15,996 nt of DNA, from the NCBI GenBank assembly GCA_002438545.1, contig DJPK01000076.1, positions 1 to 15,996 on the forward strand, written 5' to 3'. Both the position numbers and the translations under genes were made by a program. The notes under the pieces were generated by a model. The model had not been told where the DNA came from. It worked only from the letters and a program-made list of their open reading frames with translations, and ran no database searches. This document shows positions 6,738 to 14,220 of this stretch, in pieces; position 1 is the first letter of the stretch, and each line of letters begins with the position of its first letter. Origin of the DNA: Caryophanales bacterium UBA6414 (GTDB taxonomy: Bacteria; Bacillota_I; Bacilli_A; RF39; UBA660).

Positions 6738-7641
6738 TATTGTGCCCTCCTATTAAGTTCATATAGTAATTTTCTAGGGTTTCTTCATGTTCGGTAATGC
6801 TTTCAACTATGCAGTTTGTTTTAGATAATTTTAAAACAATATCTGATAAGTTTATCTTGTCATAAATATAGATAGTATTATTATTAATTACTTCATATGA
6901 TATATTATTTAATTCTAAATATTTTACTAAATCTTTTATTTCATTTACTTTTACCTCTATTCTTTTACGCATATTTTTTGTTAAATCATCAGCACTTATT
7001 TCTTTTACAATTTTACCATCGTGGACAAAGCCATAGTAAGTAGCAATCTTTGATAATTCATCAAGATAATGACTTGAAATTAAGATAGTTATTCCATTAT
7101 TGTTTAGTTTTAATAGCAGTTCTCTAATATCAATAATTCCTTCAGGATCTAGTCCATTTATTGGTTCATCTAAGATTAGAAAGTCAGGATTAGAGCATAA
7201 AGAAATTGCTATTCCAAGTCTTTGGCGCATTCCTAGTGAAAAATATCTAGCTAGTTTTTTTCCGGTATTATTTAACCCGACTAGTTCTAATATTTTGTCT
7301 ACTTCTCCATCGATTGGTCGGCCAATTACTTTATATTGCTCTATTAAATTATCTTTAGCTGATAAGTTTGAGTATATAGCCGGAGACTCAATAATGGCAC
7401 TAATTCTATTTCTTTCTTTTAAAACCATTTTATTATTATAGGCGATATTATAGATAGAGTATGTTCCACTAGTAGGTCTTTGTAAGCCGGTTATTATTCT
7501 TATTAATGTTGTTTTACCGGCACCATTTTTACCAATGAGTCCGTAAATAGCATTTTTAGGAATATGCATATTAATATCTGCTAATACTTGAAATTTGCCA
7601 TACTTTTTTGTGAGATTATTAGTTTCTAATATATATTCCAT
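6730..7641 (-). CDS. ABC transporter ATP-binding protein, BcrA-like
   Basis: A 303-residue ATPase. Walker A GLIGKNGAGKTT is at 34-45, signature FSLGMRQR at 134-141, Walker B FLILDEP at 154-160 with the D-loop INGLDP, and H191 in the ISSH switch. An extra C-terminal domain of about 80 residues (EVKVNEIKDLVKYLELNN and on) is shared with BcrA/MutF-type resistance ATPases. Ribosome site AAAGGAG is ten bases before ATG 7641. It is separated from the regulator gene by 82 bases that hold tandem GTTAA repeats. It pairs with the overlapping permease. Confidence 0.9.
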   Translation of the reverse strand: MEYILETNNLTKKYGKFQVLADINMHIPKNAIYGLIGKNGAGKTTLIRIITGLQRPTSGTYSIYNIAYNNKMVLKERNRISAIIESPAIYSNLSAKDNLIEQYKVIGRPIDGEVDKILELVGLNNTGKKLARYFSLGMRQRLGIAISLCSNPDFLILDEPINGLDPEGIIDIRELLLKLNNNGITILISSHYLDELSKIATYYGFVHDGKIVKEISADDLTKNMRKRIEVKVNEIKDLVKYLELNNISYEVINNNTIYIYDKINLSDIVLKLSKTNCIVESITEHEETLENYYMNLIGGHNNE

Positions 7642-7664
7642 TCTACATTTCTCCTTTCTGCATA

Positions 7665-7722
7665 TATCTTAACAATAAATAGTTAAGATAATAGTTAAGA
7701 AATAGTTAAGATTTGGTTAAGA
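7665..7722 (-). promoter_or_regulatory. Tandem GTTAA direct repeats, probable response-regulator operator
   Basis: The plus strand reads GTTAAGA at 7682, 7694, 7705 and 7716, spaced 12, 11 and 11 bases. An inverted copy, ATCTTAAC, lies at 7666-7673 and forms a palindrome with the first repeat. One copy per helical turn (GTTAA-N6-GTTAA) is the pattern bound by OmpR-family regulators such as SaeR and PhoP. The cluster sits right after the regulator stop and before the ATPase start, so it probably controls the transporter genes. No clean -35 is visible, which fits an activated promoter. The link to this regulator is inferred. Confidence 0.65.
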
Positions 7723-7723
7723 T

Positions 7724-8383
7724 TTATTCTATAGATAATTTATAACCAATTCCCCAAACAGATTCTATATATTTGATATTAGTATACTTAGAGATTTTTT
7801 TATTTAAATTACTTATATGTACTTTTAGAGAGTTCTCATCACAATCCGGTGTATCAATACAGATTAGATTTAATAATTTGCTTTTAGATATTACTTCTTT
7901 GGGATAAATCATTAATTGTTTTAAGATTGCATATTCTGTTTTAGTTAGATTTACTTTGTTTTCGTTTATATATAATGTTCGTTTGTCATCTAATAAGTGT
8001 AATTCTTTAAATATTAATTCATTGTTAATATTTTTACTTGGTCGTAGTCTTATTTTTATTCGTGCTAGTAATTCGTCATTGTTGAATGGTTTAGTTATAT
8101 AATCTTCAGCACCATTTAATAGATTACTGACTTTATCTTCAATAGTTGTTTTAGCACTTATAACAATAATTGGAATGTGGTTATACTTTTTTATAATTTC
8201 TTCACCATTAATTCCGGGTAGCATTAAATCTAAGAGAATTAGATTAACACTTTCGCGTTCTAATAAGATAAGGGCTTCTGTACCGGAATAAGCATCAATA
8301 ACTAAATACCCTTCATTTAATAAAAGCTCTTTAATTAAATTATGAATAGTAATATCGTCTTCTACTAATAATATTTTTTTCAT
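7724..8383 (-). CDS. OmpR-family response regulator
   Basis: A 219-residue two-domain regulator. The receiver domain (1-115) has acidic D9/D10, phosphoacceptor D52 in ILLDLMLPG, T/S position S77, and K98 in ITKPF. A winged-helix DNA-binding domain (about 122-219) ends in ESVWGIGYKL. An upstream in-frame ATG at 8416 would add MIQCRYKVSDY, but it has no ribosome site and lies on a possible -10 (TACAAT, 8412-8407). MKKILLVEDD at 8383 is the family start and follows a modest GTGAG site. First gene of the module with an ABC exporter and a histidine kinase; it most likely activates the exporter through the GTTAA repeats. Confidence 0.9.
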   Translation of the reverse strand: MKKILLVEDDITIHNLIKELLLNEGYLVIDAYSGTEALILLERESVNLILLDLMLPGINGEEIIKKYNHIPIIVISAKTTIEDKVSNLLNGAEDYITKPFNNDELLARIKIRLRPSKNINNELIFKELHLLDDKRTLYINENKVNLTKTEYAILKQLMIYPKEVISKSKLLNLICIDTPDCDENSLKVHISNLNKKISKYTNIKYIESVWGIGYKLSIE

Positions 8384-8444
8384 GTAATCACTCACTTTAT
8401 ATCTACATTGTATCATTTTTTATTAAATAATTATATATAATTAC

Positions 8445-8474
8445 AAAAAATAGCATTCTTTCGAACACTATTTT
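8445..8474 (-). terminator. alaS terminator
   Basis: Minus strand: AAAATAGTGTTC (8474-8463), a GAAA loop, GAATGCTATTTT (8458-8447), then further T. It is a 12-bp stem with two wobble pairs. The alaS stop codon lies inside the 5' arm. Confidence 0.85.
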
Positions 8475-11173
8475 AAGATTTCAACTATTTTAGCTTTATA
8501 ATTTGCTAAGATATCTTTTAGATTATCAGTTTTAGTAGCTCCACCTTGAGCAAATTTGGCATTTCCACCACCATTACCTCCTAATGATGAAGATATTTCT
8601 TTAACAATATTACCACAGTGAATGTTATCGTTATCAATTGTTGATTTAGCAAAGATGTTCATACTACTATCTTTAACATTAGCTAATAAGATAAAACTGT
8701 TAGGATATGTATTACTTAAGTTATCTATTACTTGTTTTAATATAGATACATCATAGTTTTTACATAGACCTATTAAAATATTATATCCGTTAACTTCCTC
8801 TAGTAGATTTTTAAATTCTGTTAAATCACTTAATGACTTTTTAGCTAAATTATTTTGATATTCTTTATCTAGTTCTTTAGCAGTTTGTTTTAATCTTTCT
8901 GTTTCTTGTTTATAATTTACAATATCTTTGTATCCTTGATAGTCAATATCAGCAAATTTAAAATTAAAGTTTAAGTCAATTCCTTCTTCTTTAGCTTTAG
9001 TAACTAGTTTATTACATTTATCTAATAATTTATTGGCTTCTTCTTGGTAAGGTACTAGTAACTCAACTATTTTATCTTTTATTTTATCTTTAGTAGTGCC
9101 TTCTAATCTAAAGGTATCAGCGCCTTTGTTTTCGACACTTAGAATAGCAATTCTTCCGATATCTTTAGTGTTGTTTACGTGAGTACCTCCACATAGTTCG
9201 ATAGAATCTCCTAGTTGAACTACTCTTACTATTTTTTCATATTTATCCTCAAATAGAGCCATAGCACCTAGTTTTTTAGCATCTTCAATATCCATATATG
9301 ATATTTTAGCGTCTACGGCAGCATCTACTTTTTTATTAGCTTCTGCTTCTACTTTAACAATTAATTCATCAGATAGTCTGCCATGATAATTAAAGTCAAA
9401 TCTAAAAGTGTTTTCATCTACTTTTGATCCGGCTTGATGAACAGAACTTCCTAATAATTCTTGCAATGTTTTTTGAATTAAGTGTGTAGAACTATGATTT
9501 CGACAAGTAGCTTCTCGGACATCTTGTAATACATGAGTAAGAATTTCAGCACCTGCTACTACTTCACCTTCTAAGACTTTAACATGAAGTAAATGTTGTT
9601 TATTTGGACATTTAATAACATCTAAAACTTCTAGTTTACAATCATCATTTTTTAAATATCCTTTATCACTTACTTGGCCGCCACTTTCAGCATAGAATGG
9701 GTTTTCTTCAAGGAAGATATAGCACTCAGTATTGCTTCTTTCAACTAGTTTATTATTTTTAATAATATCTAAGACTTTTGTTTTAACGCCTAGTTTTTCA
9801 TAGCCAACAAACTTAGATTCTTTTTTATAGTTAAGTAATAATTCATTTTGCATATTCATAGAATTATCAACTTTTCTATTTAATCTTGCTTGTTCTTTTT
9901 GGGCATCCATATATTTCTTGAAACCTTCAGTGTCAACGATAAAATTATTTTCTGTAGCATATTCCTCAGTTAATTCAATTGGGAAGCCATATGTATCATA
10001 TAATTTGAAAGCATCAGCACCTGATATAATTCTTTTTTTGCTAGTTTTAAAGATAGTTTCAAGTCTTTTCTCACCTTGTAGTAAGGTCTTTTGGAATAAC
10101 TCTTCTTCTTTAACTACTAATTCTTTAATTCTTTTTCTATTTTGTTCTAGTTCTGGATAAATACTCTTGTAATTGTCTACAACAACATCTACTAATCTAT
10201 CCATGAAAGTATGATTAATATTTAATTTTCTACCCATACGAGCAGCTCTTCTTAACAATCTTCTTAGGACATAGCCACGACCATAGTTTTCAAAGCTAGC
10301 ACCATCGGAGATAGCAAATGTTATTGTTCTAATATGGTCAGCAATTACTTTGAATTCCATTTGGCCTTGATATTTAATTTGGCATATTTCAGATATTTCA
10401 TCCATGATTGGCATGAATAAGTCAGTTTCATAGTTAGTTTCTGTTTCTTGTAAGATACAAGCCATTCTTTCAACACCCATACCAGTGTCTATATTTTTAC
10501 TTGGTAATTCTTCGTATTTACTTCTTTCTACTCCTTCTTTAGCATTATATTGACTAAAGACATTGTTCCATATTTCAATGTATCGATCGTTTTCTATTTC
10601 ATTTTGTAGTAATTTAATACCTAATTTTTCTTTATCATACTTTGGTCCACGGTCATAGAATATTTCACTATCCGGTCCACTTGGGCCTTCACCTATTTCC
10701 CAAAAGTTATTTTCTAGTTTAACGATATGGCTTTCATCAATACCTAGTTTTACCCATAGATCATATGTTTCTTTATCATCAGGATAGACAGTTACATATA
10801 GTTTACTTTTAGGAATATCAAAATATTTTTTACTAGTTAGCAATTCATAAGCCCATGTTATAGCTTCTGTTCTAAAGTAATCTCCTACTGAGAAATTGCC
10901 TAACATTTGGAAGAACGTATGGTGTCTTGCTGTTTTACCAACGCTTTCAATATCACCTGTTCTAATACACTTTTGACAACTAGTAAGTCTTCTATTAGTA
11001 GGTATAGCAGTGCCATCAAAGTATTTTTTTAGTGGTGTAACACCAGCATTTATCCATAATACTGATGGATCATCATGAGGTATTAAACTACTACTTTCTA
11101 TTTCCGTATGTCCTCTTTCTTTAAAGAATTCAATATAGGTTCTAATTATTTGTTCTCCTGTTAATTTTTTCAT
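8468..11173 (-). CDS. alaS: Alanine--tRNA ligase
   Basis: A complete AlaRS of 901 residues, near the usual 870-900. The aminoacylation core has motif 2 around TARHHTFFQMLGNFSVGDYF (81-100) and motif 3 with DTGMGVERMA near 230. The editing domain carries the zinc/catalytic set H560 and H564 (HSSTH) and C661 and H665 (CGGTH). The C-Ala/DHHA1 tail ends in the GGNGGGNAKFAQGG glycine-rich motif (about 865-878). It charges tRNA-Ala and clears mischarged Ser/Gly. AAAGGGTGAG lies upstream of ATG 11173. Expression is controlled by the T-box leader at 11196-11396. No missing residues were seen. Confidence 0.98.
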   Translation of the reverse strand: MKKLTGEQIIRTYIEFFKERGHTEIESSSLIPHDDPSVLWINAGVTPLKKYFDGTAIPTNRRLTSCQKCIRTGDIESVGKTARHHTFFQMLGNFSVGDYFRTEAITWAYELLTSKKYFDIPKSKLYVTVYPDDKETYDLWVKLGIDESHIVKLENNFWEIGEGPSGPDSEIFYDRGPKYDKEKLGIKLLQNEIENDRYIEIWNNVFSQYNAKEGVERSKYEELPSKNIDTGMGVERMACILQETETNYETDLFMPIMDEISEICQIKYQGQMEFKVIADHIRTITFAISDGASFENYGRGYVLRRLLRRAARMGRKLNINHTFMDRLVDVVVDNYKSIYPELEQNRKRIKELVVKEEELFQKTLLQGEKRLETIFKTSKKRIISGADAFKLYDTYGFPIELTEEYATENNFIVDTEGFKKYMDAQKEQARLNRKVDNSMNMQNELLLNYKKESKFVGYEKLGVKTKVLDIIKNNKLVERSNTECYIFLEENPFYAESGGQVSDKGYLKNDDCKLEVLDVIKCPNKQHLLHVKVLEGEVVAGAEILTHVLQDVREATCRNHSSTHLIQKTLQELLGSSVHQAGSKVDENTFRFDFNYHGRLSDELIVKVEAEANKKVDAAVDAKISYMDIEDAKKLGAMALFEDKYEKIVRVVQLGDSIELCGGTHVNNTKDIGRIAILSVENKGADTFRLEGTTKDKIKDKIVELLVPYQEEANKLLDKCNKLVTKAKEEGIDLNFNFKFADIDYQGYKDIVNYKQETERLKQTAKELDKEYQNNLAKKSLSDLTEFKNLLEEVNGYNILIGLCKNYDVSILKQVIDNLSNTYPNSFILLANVKDSSMNIFAKSTIDNDNIHCGNIVKEISSSLGGNGGGNAKFAQGGATKTDNLKDILANYKAKIVEILK

Positions 11174-11195
11174 TTTCTCACCCTTTCATAATAAT

Positions 11196-11241
11196 AAAAA
11201 AGAATAGTACTACTAAGGAGTCTTAATAGACGGTACCATCC
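11196..11241 (-). terminator. T-box-controlled terminator of alaS
   Basis: Minus strand: GGATGGTAC (11241-11233) pairs with GTACTATTC (11210-11202). An inner GTCT/AGAC hairpin lies between, and six T follow (11201-11196). The 5' arm includes the T-box sequence, so the antiterminator and terminator are mutually exclusive. Confidence 0.75.
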
Positions 11242-11396
11242 TTTATTTAACTTAATTTAGATAACGGTATTAACCGGCAAGTATTAGTTGCATTTATAAA
11301 AGCAGCTTCAATTAAGGTAATTACTTATTTCCACCAACCATAAGTTCTCTATTAATTACTTATTAATTTACTCATCTTCTATGTAATTTTAATAAC
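11196..11396 (-). promoter_or_regulatory. Alanine-specific T-box leader
   Basis: A tRNA-sensing leader before alaS. The Stem I distal hairpin is ACTTAT, GGTTGGTGGAA loop, ATAAGT (about 11345-11322). The specifier region reads GAA-GCT-GCT at 11309-11301, giving the Ala codon GCU (11306-11304) opposite an AGTA on the 5' side. A CGGT-TAAT-ACCG hairpin (11275-11264) follows. The T-box AAAGGATGGTACCG carries UGGU, able to pair with the ACCA end of uncharged tRNA-Ala. Uncharged tRNA-Ala should stabilise the antiterminator and switch alaS on. Known mechanism; specificity is read from the sequence. Confidence 0.9.
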
Positions 11397-11402
11397 AATT
11401 AG

Positions 11403-11431
11403 ATTATAACATAATATTTTTATAGATACAA
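11403..11431 (-). promoter_or_regulatory. alaS T-box promoter
   Basis: The -35 TTGTAT (11431-11426), a 17-bp spacer and the -10 TATAAT (11408-11403) with an extended TGT before it. The expected start is near 11396, just before T-box Stem I. The gap 11432-11470 after the kinase-like gene has no convincing terminator. Confidence 0.75.
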
Positions 11432-11470
11432 TACTATTTTTTATTTTCTCGGGATAAAAATTTTTGAAAT

Positions 11471-12361
11471 CTATTTCCCCAAAACTTTTCTATATACATA
11501 ACCCTTAGCTCTACAAATATTTTCTCTACTAAGAGAATCTAAATAACAACTAATATTATCATTATCTTTATATTTCACTAATTTACTAAAACTATCTAGC
11601 AAACTATAATCTATTCCAATATATCTTAAATAATTTAGATAATCATAAAAAGACGATTCACTTAAATTATTTATATTATCACCGTATAAATAATTTAAAA
11701 CCATAATATTATAACAATATAAATCACTATTACTTGTTGGAATAATATATGCTAAAACATTATCATCTTTATTTATAGTATACTTATTTATAGTCGAATC
11801 AAGTAATGCCTTAGGATTTAAATATCTAGATGCCATTGCTACATTACCACTTATTTTACAACTATCTAAATCAACTGCAAATAATTTTTTTGAATCTCTA
11901 TCCACAACAAAGTTACACTCTTGTAAATCTCCAAAATAAATATCTTTTAAGCAAGAATATTTTCTAATATTATTTAGTTTTTCTATTTCTTCTCCAACAC
12001 ATTTTAAATAAAATAATTGTTCCCTATAATCAACATTATCATCGCTAAGTAAAACGCTTAAATTATCGCCCATTACCTTAGGCATACAAAACCCAACTAT
12101 TTCACCCCTAACACTAACTAGTGCATCTGGAATAACAAAACTTTCTGGTAAAATATCCCTATAATAATTAAGCATCTCTATTGTATATAATTTACTTGCA
12201 AAAACATTACCGGATGATAAATAAAGTTTTTTTAATACCCCGTCATAATCGCTACTATATCTAAAATGATAAATAACTGCTTCTGTATTAACAATTTTAT
12301 TAGGTAATATTAATGGTTGTAAATTAGAAAATTTCTTTTTAGAAATATCAATAGTTTTCAT
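11471..12361 (-). CDS. Protein-kinase-fold protein, divergent, function unknown
   Basis: A 296-residue protein not matched to a named family. It shows kinase-fold landmarks in order: VLKKLY with a beta-3 lysine (K44/K45), a possible alpha-C glutamate E62 in IEMLNYYR, hinge-like GEIVGFCMPKVMG (86-98), catalytic loop FGDLQECNFVVD with D145 and N150 (G replaces the HRD histidine position), metal-binding AVDLDSC with D164, a P+1-like ASRYLNPK (177-184), and an alpha-F-like SDLYCYNIMVLNYLYG (212-227). The glycine-rich loop is not evident. No membrane segment. It could phosphorylate a protein or a small molecule. Own promoter; ribosome site GGAGGGGAT is seven bases before ATG 12361. It stands between a bro gene and alaS. 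Confidence 0.6.
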   Translation of the reverse strand: MKTIDISKKKFSNLQPLILPNKIVNTEAVIYHFRYSSDYDGVLKKLYLSSGNVFASKLYTIEMLNYYRDILPESFVIPDALVSVRGEIVGFCMPKVMGDNLSVLLSDDNVDYREQLFYLKCVGEEIEKLNNIRKYSCLKDIYFGDLQECNFVVDRDSKKLFAVDLDSCKISGNVAMASRYLNPKALLDSTINKYTINKDDNVLAYIIPTSNSDLYCYNIMVLNYLYGDNINNLSESSFYDYLNYLRYIGIDYSLLDSFSKLVKYKDNDNISCYLDSLSRENICRAKGYVYRKVLGK

Positions 12362-12385
12362 CCAATCCCCTCCAATTTGCCTAAT

Positions 12386-12414
12386 ATACTATCACAATTA
12401 ATCATAAATATCAA
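12386..12414 (-). promoter_or_regulatory. Promoter of the kinase-fold gene
   Basis: The -35 TTGATA (12414-12409), a 17-bp spacer and the -10 TAGTAT (12391-12386), preceded by an extended TGA. Confidence 0.6.
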
Positions 12415-12445
12415 GAAAAAAGAATTATAAAATTACTCTATAATT
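12415..12445 (-). terminator. Weak terminator after the bro gene
   Basis: Minus strand: AATTATA (12445-12439), a loop, TATAATT (12429-12423), then CTTTTTTC. The stem is all A-T, so strength is doubtful. The bro stop overlaps the 5' arm. Confidence 0.4.
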
Positions 12446-13316
12446 AGCTATTTTCTTTTACTTCTTTGGGTGAATCTAATTTTATGGTTTCTTCATATTC
12501 ATAATCTAATCTATTTTGTTTAGTAATAACTGCCTCGCCTAGATTCTGTTCGATATCTTCTCGAGCCACTTTGGCAGCGTGTCCGCCCATTCTAGCAACT
12601 TCTTTATTTTGTTCTAGACCTTGAGGTTTGTGTTTTTGAGCAAGTCTTTTTGCAGTTTCTTCAGATAAGTCAGCTAGTATTATTTCGATATTATCCATAT
12701 TATCTCTTAGTGTTTCCTTACGAAGGCCTTTATACTGTTTATATTCTTTAGCAGTCATTCCTGACCATTCTTTATATATTTCATTAGTTAATATGGCGTA
12801 TTCTTTGCCTTCAGTTATGCCACTTTCTTGCCAAATATCAGTTAATTCTTTTCTTTCTTGAATTCCTTTTAATCTTTTAGCAATCCATTTTTCATCATAT
12901 CCTTTTGCTCGATATATATCTATTGCTCTTTGGGCTGCTAGTGAAGGATTAAATATATCATCTATTCTTTCTTTTCCTAATTTCGCTAACCATTGTTTTA
13001 TAGGCTCAGCATTTTTACTTGGAATAGACTCAATTATTCTAAACATGCCTTCAATATCAACAACATCAGTATTATAATATTTATCATCTGAAGACTTTAA
13101 TTTCAGTTGGTTACAATTTGTAACCGACTCATTTCCTTCTTTTTTTAATCTGTGTTTTAATACTTTCCAATAATTTCTAGGATTTTCACTTTCTGATAAA
13201 ACTCCTACTATATCAACAACACTAATATAATATTTTTCTTCTTCCTCATTCCATATAGTTCTAATAGTTTCATTATTAAATATCTTATTAATTAAATGCA
13301 TTTTATCCTGCCTCAT
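12444..13316 (-). CDS. BRO-N domain protein, DinD/antirepressor-like
   Basis: A 290-residue protein. The N-terminal BRO/antirepressor domain (about 10-115) contains IRTIWNEEEEKYYISVVDIVG, NPRNYW, VTNCNQLKLKSSD and a PSKNAEPIKQWLAKLG end (fragments, not contiguous). The central and C-terminal parts resemble the DinD family, with ADLSEETAKRL and ARMGGHAAKVAREDIEQNLG (241-260). Related proteins bind DNA and occur in prophages and as chromosomal, damage-inducible singles. No other phage genes are nearby, so it looks like an orphan. Start at ATG 13316 with GGAAGG seven bases upstream. A 15-bp palindrome occurs in codons 65-69 and again 146 bases before the start, suggesting autoregulation. The function is inferred from family resemblance. 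Confidence 0.8.
   Translation of the reverse strand: MRQDKMHLINKIFNNETIRTIWNEEEEKYYISVVDIVGVLSESENPRNYWKVLKHRLKKEGNESVTNCNQLKLKSSDDKYYNTDVVDIEGMFRIIESIPSKNAEPIKQWLAKLGKERIDDIFNPSLAAQRAIDIYRAKGYDEKWIAKRLKGIQERKELTDIWQESGITEGKEYAILTNEIYKEWSGMTAKEYKQYKGLRKETLRDNMDNIEIILADLSEETAKRLAQKHKPQGLEQNKEVARMGGHAAKVAREDIEQNLGEAVITKQNRLDYEYEETIKLDSPKEVKENS
13109..13125. promoter_or_regulatory. Palindrome inside the bro gene, copy 1
   Basis: GGTTACAATTTGTAACC, a perfect 17-base palindrome about a central T. It encodes V65-T66-N67-C68-N69. Its 15-base core is identical to the copy at 13462-13476 in the upstream gap. Confidence 0.5.
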
Positions 13317-13336
13317 TCCAACACCTTCCTCTATTT

Positions 13337-13374
13337 GAATATTATAAAATTATATCCCTTCAATTATAATATTC
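13337..13374. repeat. AT-rich inverted repeat before the bro gene
   Basis: Perfect 11-bp arms GAATATTATAA (13337-13347) and TTATAATATTC (13364-13374) around a 16-base loop, 20 bases before the bro start. A TTCCGGAA palindrome abuts it (13372-13379). It could be an operator, a 5' UTR hairpin or overlapping -10 boxes. There is no strong -35 in this gap. Confidence 0.5.
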
Positions 13375-13460
13375 CGGAAGGTTTCTCATATTTACTTCTT
13401 TTTTCTTAAATTTAATTATTTATTGTGCGATATTTATCATTACTACTTTCAATTTCAAAG

Positions 13461-13477
13461 CGTTACAATTTGTAACG
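13461..13477. promoter_or_regulatory. Palindrome upstream of the bro gene, copy 2 (candidate operator)
   Basis: CGTTACAATTTGTAACG, a perfect 17-base palindrome about a central T, in the 203-base gap between the hydrolase and bro genes. It shares GTTACAATTTGTAAC with the copy in the bro coding region, 352 bases away. Confidence 0.6.
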
Positions 13478-13502
13478 ATTTCATCTCTTAATATTTTTTT
13501 AG

Positions 13503-13532
13503 AAAAAAAGAATACTTAATTATAGTACTCTT
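13503..13532 (-). terminator. Terminator of the NlpC/P60 gene
   Basis: Minus strand: AAGAGTACT (13532-13524), a 7-nt loop holding the stop codon, AGTATTCTT (13516-13508), then a T run to 13503. The stem is 9 bp with one wobble pair. Confidence 0.85.
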
Positions 13533-14080
13533 CTTATACCTGTTATTGGCATATTATATAATCCTGTTATTACTATACCAACATTTTCATTTAGGGCATG
13601 GACTATTCGACCATCTCCCATATATATGGCGACGTGATGAGTTTTACCGTTATATCCCGATAATACTAAGTCACCTGGTTTAATATCATTTATATCAACA
13701 TCATAACCAACAAATAATTGTTCATAGGCACTTCTTGGTAAATATATTCCGTATTGTTGATATATTAATTTAGTAAATCCTGAACAATCTGTTCCATTAG
13801 TTAGACTATTACCACCATATACATATGGGTATCCAACATATTGTAGGGCATTATTAACTATGTCATACGCTAAATCATAATTAAAGGTATCTATTACCTC
13901 TTCTTCTGTAGGTATTTCTATTTTTTCTACGCTAGTAGCCATTAATCTAACACTTTCATAGTTGTAGACTATAGTCTCAATTTCTTCTTTTGCCCCAGTA
14001 TTATTTAATCCAGTAAATAGAGAAACTAGTTCTATTAAAAAGATATTTAATATCCCTATTTCTTTACTTCTAATATTCAT
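13520..14080 (-). CDS. NlpC/P60 family cell-wall peptidase
   Basis: A 186-residue putative peptidoglycan endopeptidase. The N-terminus MNIRSKEIGILNIFLIELVSL holds a hydrophobic stretch (8-23) that is a weak signal peptide or anchor. A short linker follows, then a C-terminal NlpC/P60 domain (about 70-186) with C99 in TDCSGFTKLIY, H149 in THHVAIYMGDG and H161 in VHAL. It probably cuts the stem peptide of the wall outside the cell. The frame also opens upstream at TTG 14155, but that TTG is part of a -35 box and has no ribosome site. ATG 14080 has AAGGAGTT nine bases upstream and starts the signal peptide. Single-gene unit with its own promoter and terminator. Confidence 0.88.
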   Translation of the reverse strand: MNIRSKEIGILNIFLIELVSLFTGLNNTGAKEEIETIVYNYESVRLMATSVEKIEIPTEEEVIDTFNYDLAYDIVNNALQYVGYPYVYGGNSLTNGTDCSGFTKLIYQQYGIYLPRSAYEQLFVGYDVDINDIKPGDLVLSGYNGKTHHVAIYMGDGRIVHALNENVGIVITGLYNMPITGIRRVL

Positions 14081-14126
14081 TTGTAATACAACTCCTTGTT
14101 CCTTTTTATTTTTAGGCACATTATCT

Positions 14127-14155
14127 ATTCTACTACAAATGACATTTTTTGGCAA
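14127..14155 (-). promoter_or_regulatory. Promoter of the NlpC/P60 gene
   Basis: The -35 TTGCCA (14155-14150), a 17-bp spacer and the -10 TAGAAT (14132-14127). The start near 14120 leaves a 40-base leader before ATG 14080, which rules out the upstream TTG as start codon. Confidence 0.7.
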
Positions 14156-14220
14156 ATAATTTTTTCTTTGGTCTCCGTAAAGCCTTATAATATATAGAAA
14201 TAAAGTTGATTAGGTTATCA

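Noticed and set aside
7681..7722. CRISPR array or minisatellite
   Set aside because: The repeat unit is 7-8 bases with 11-12 base period and no spacers; a regulator-binding array fits better.
12444..13316. Prophage or mobile element around the bro gene
   Set aside because: No integrase, phage structural genes, transposase, attachment-site repeats or tRNA nearby; flanks are core genes.
14081..14155. Longer NlpC/P60 protein starting at TTG 14155
   Set aside because: The TTG is part of the -35 box, no ribosome site precedes it, and the extension would bury the signal peptide.
14081..14220. tRNA or small RNA gene between the ABC-F and NlpC/P60 genes
   Set aside because: No cloverleaf arms or TTCRA motif; only the NlpC/P60 promoter is visible.
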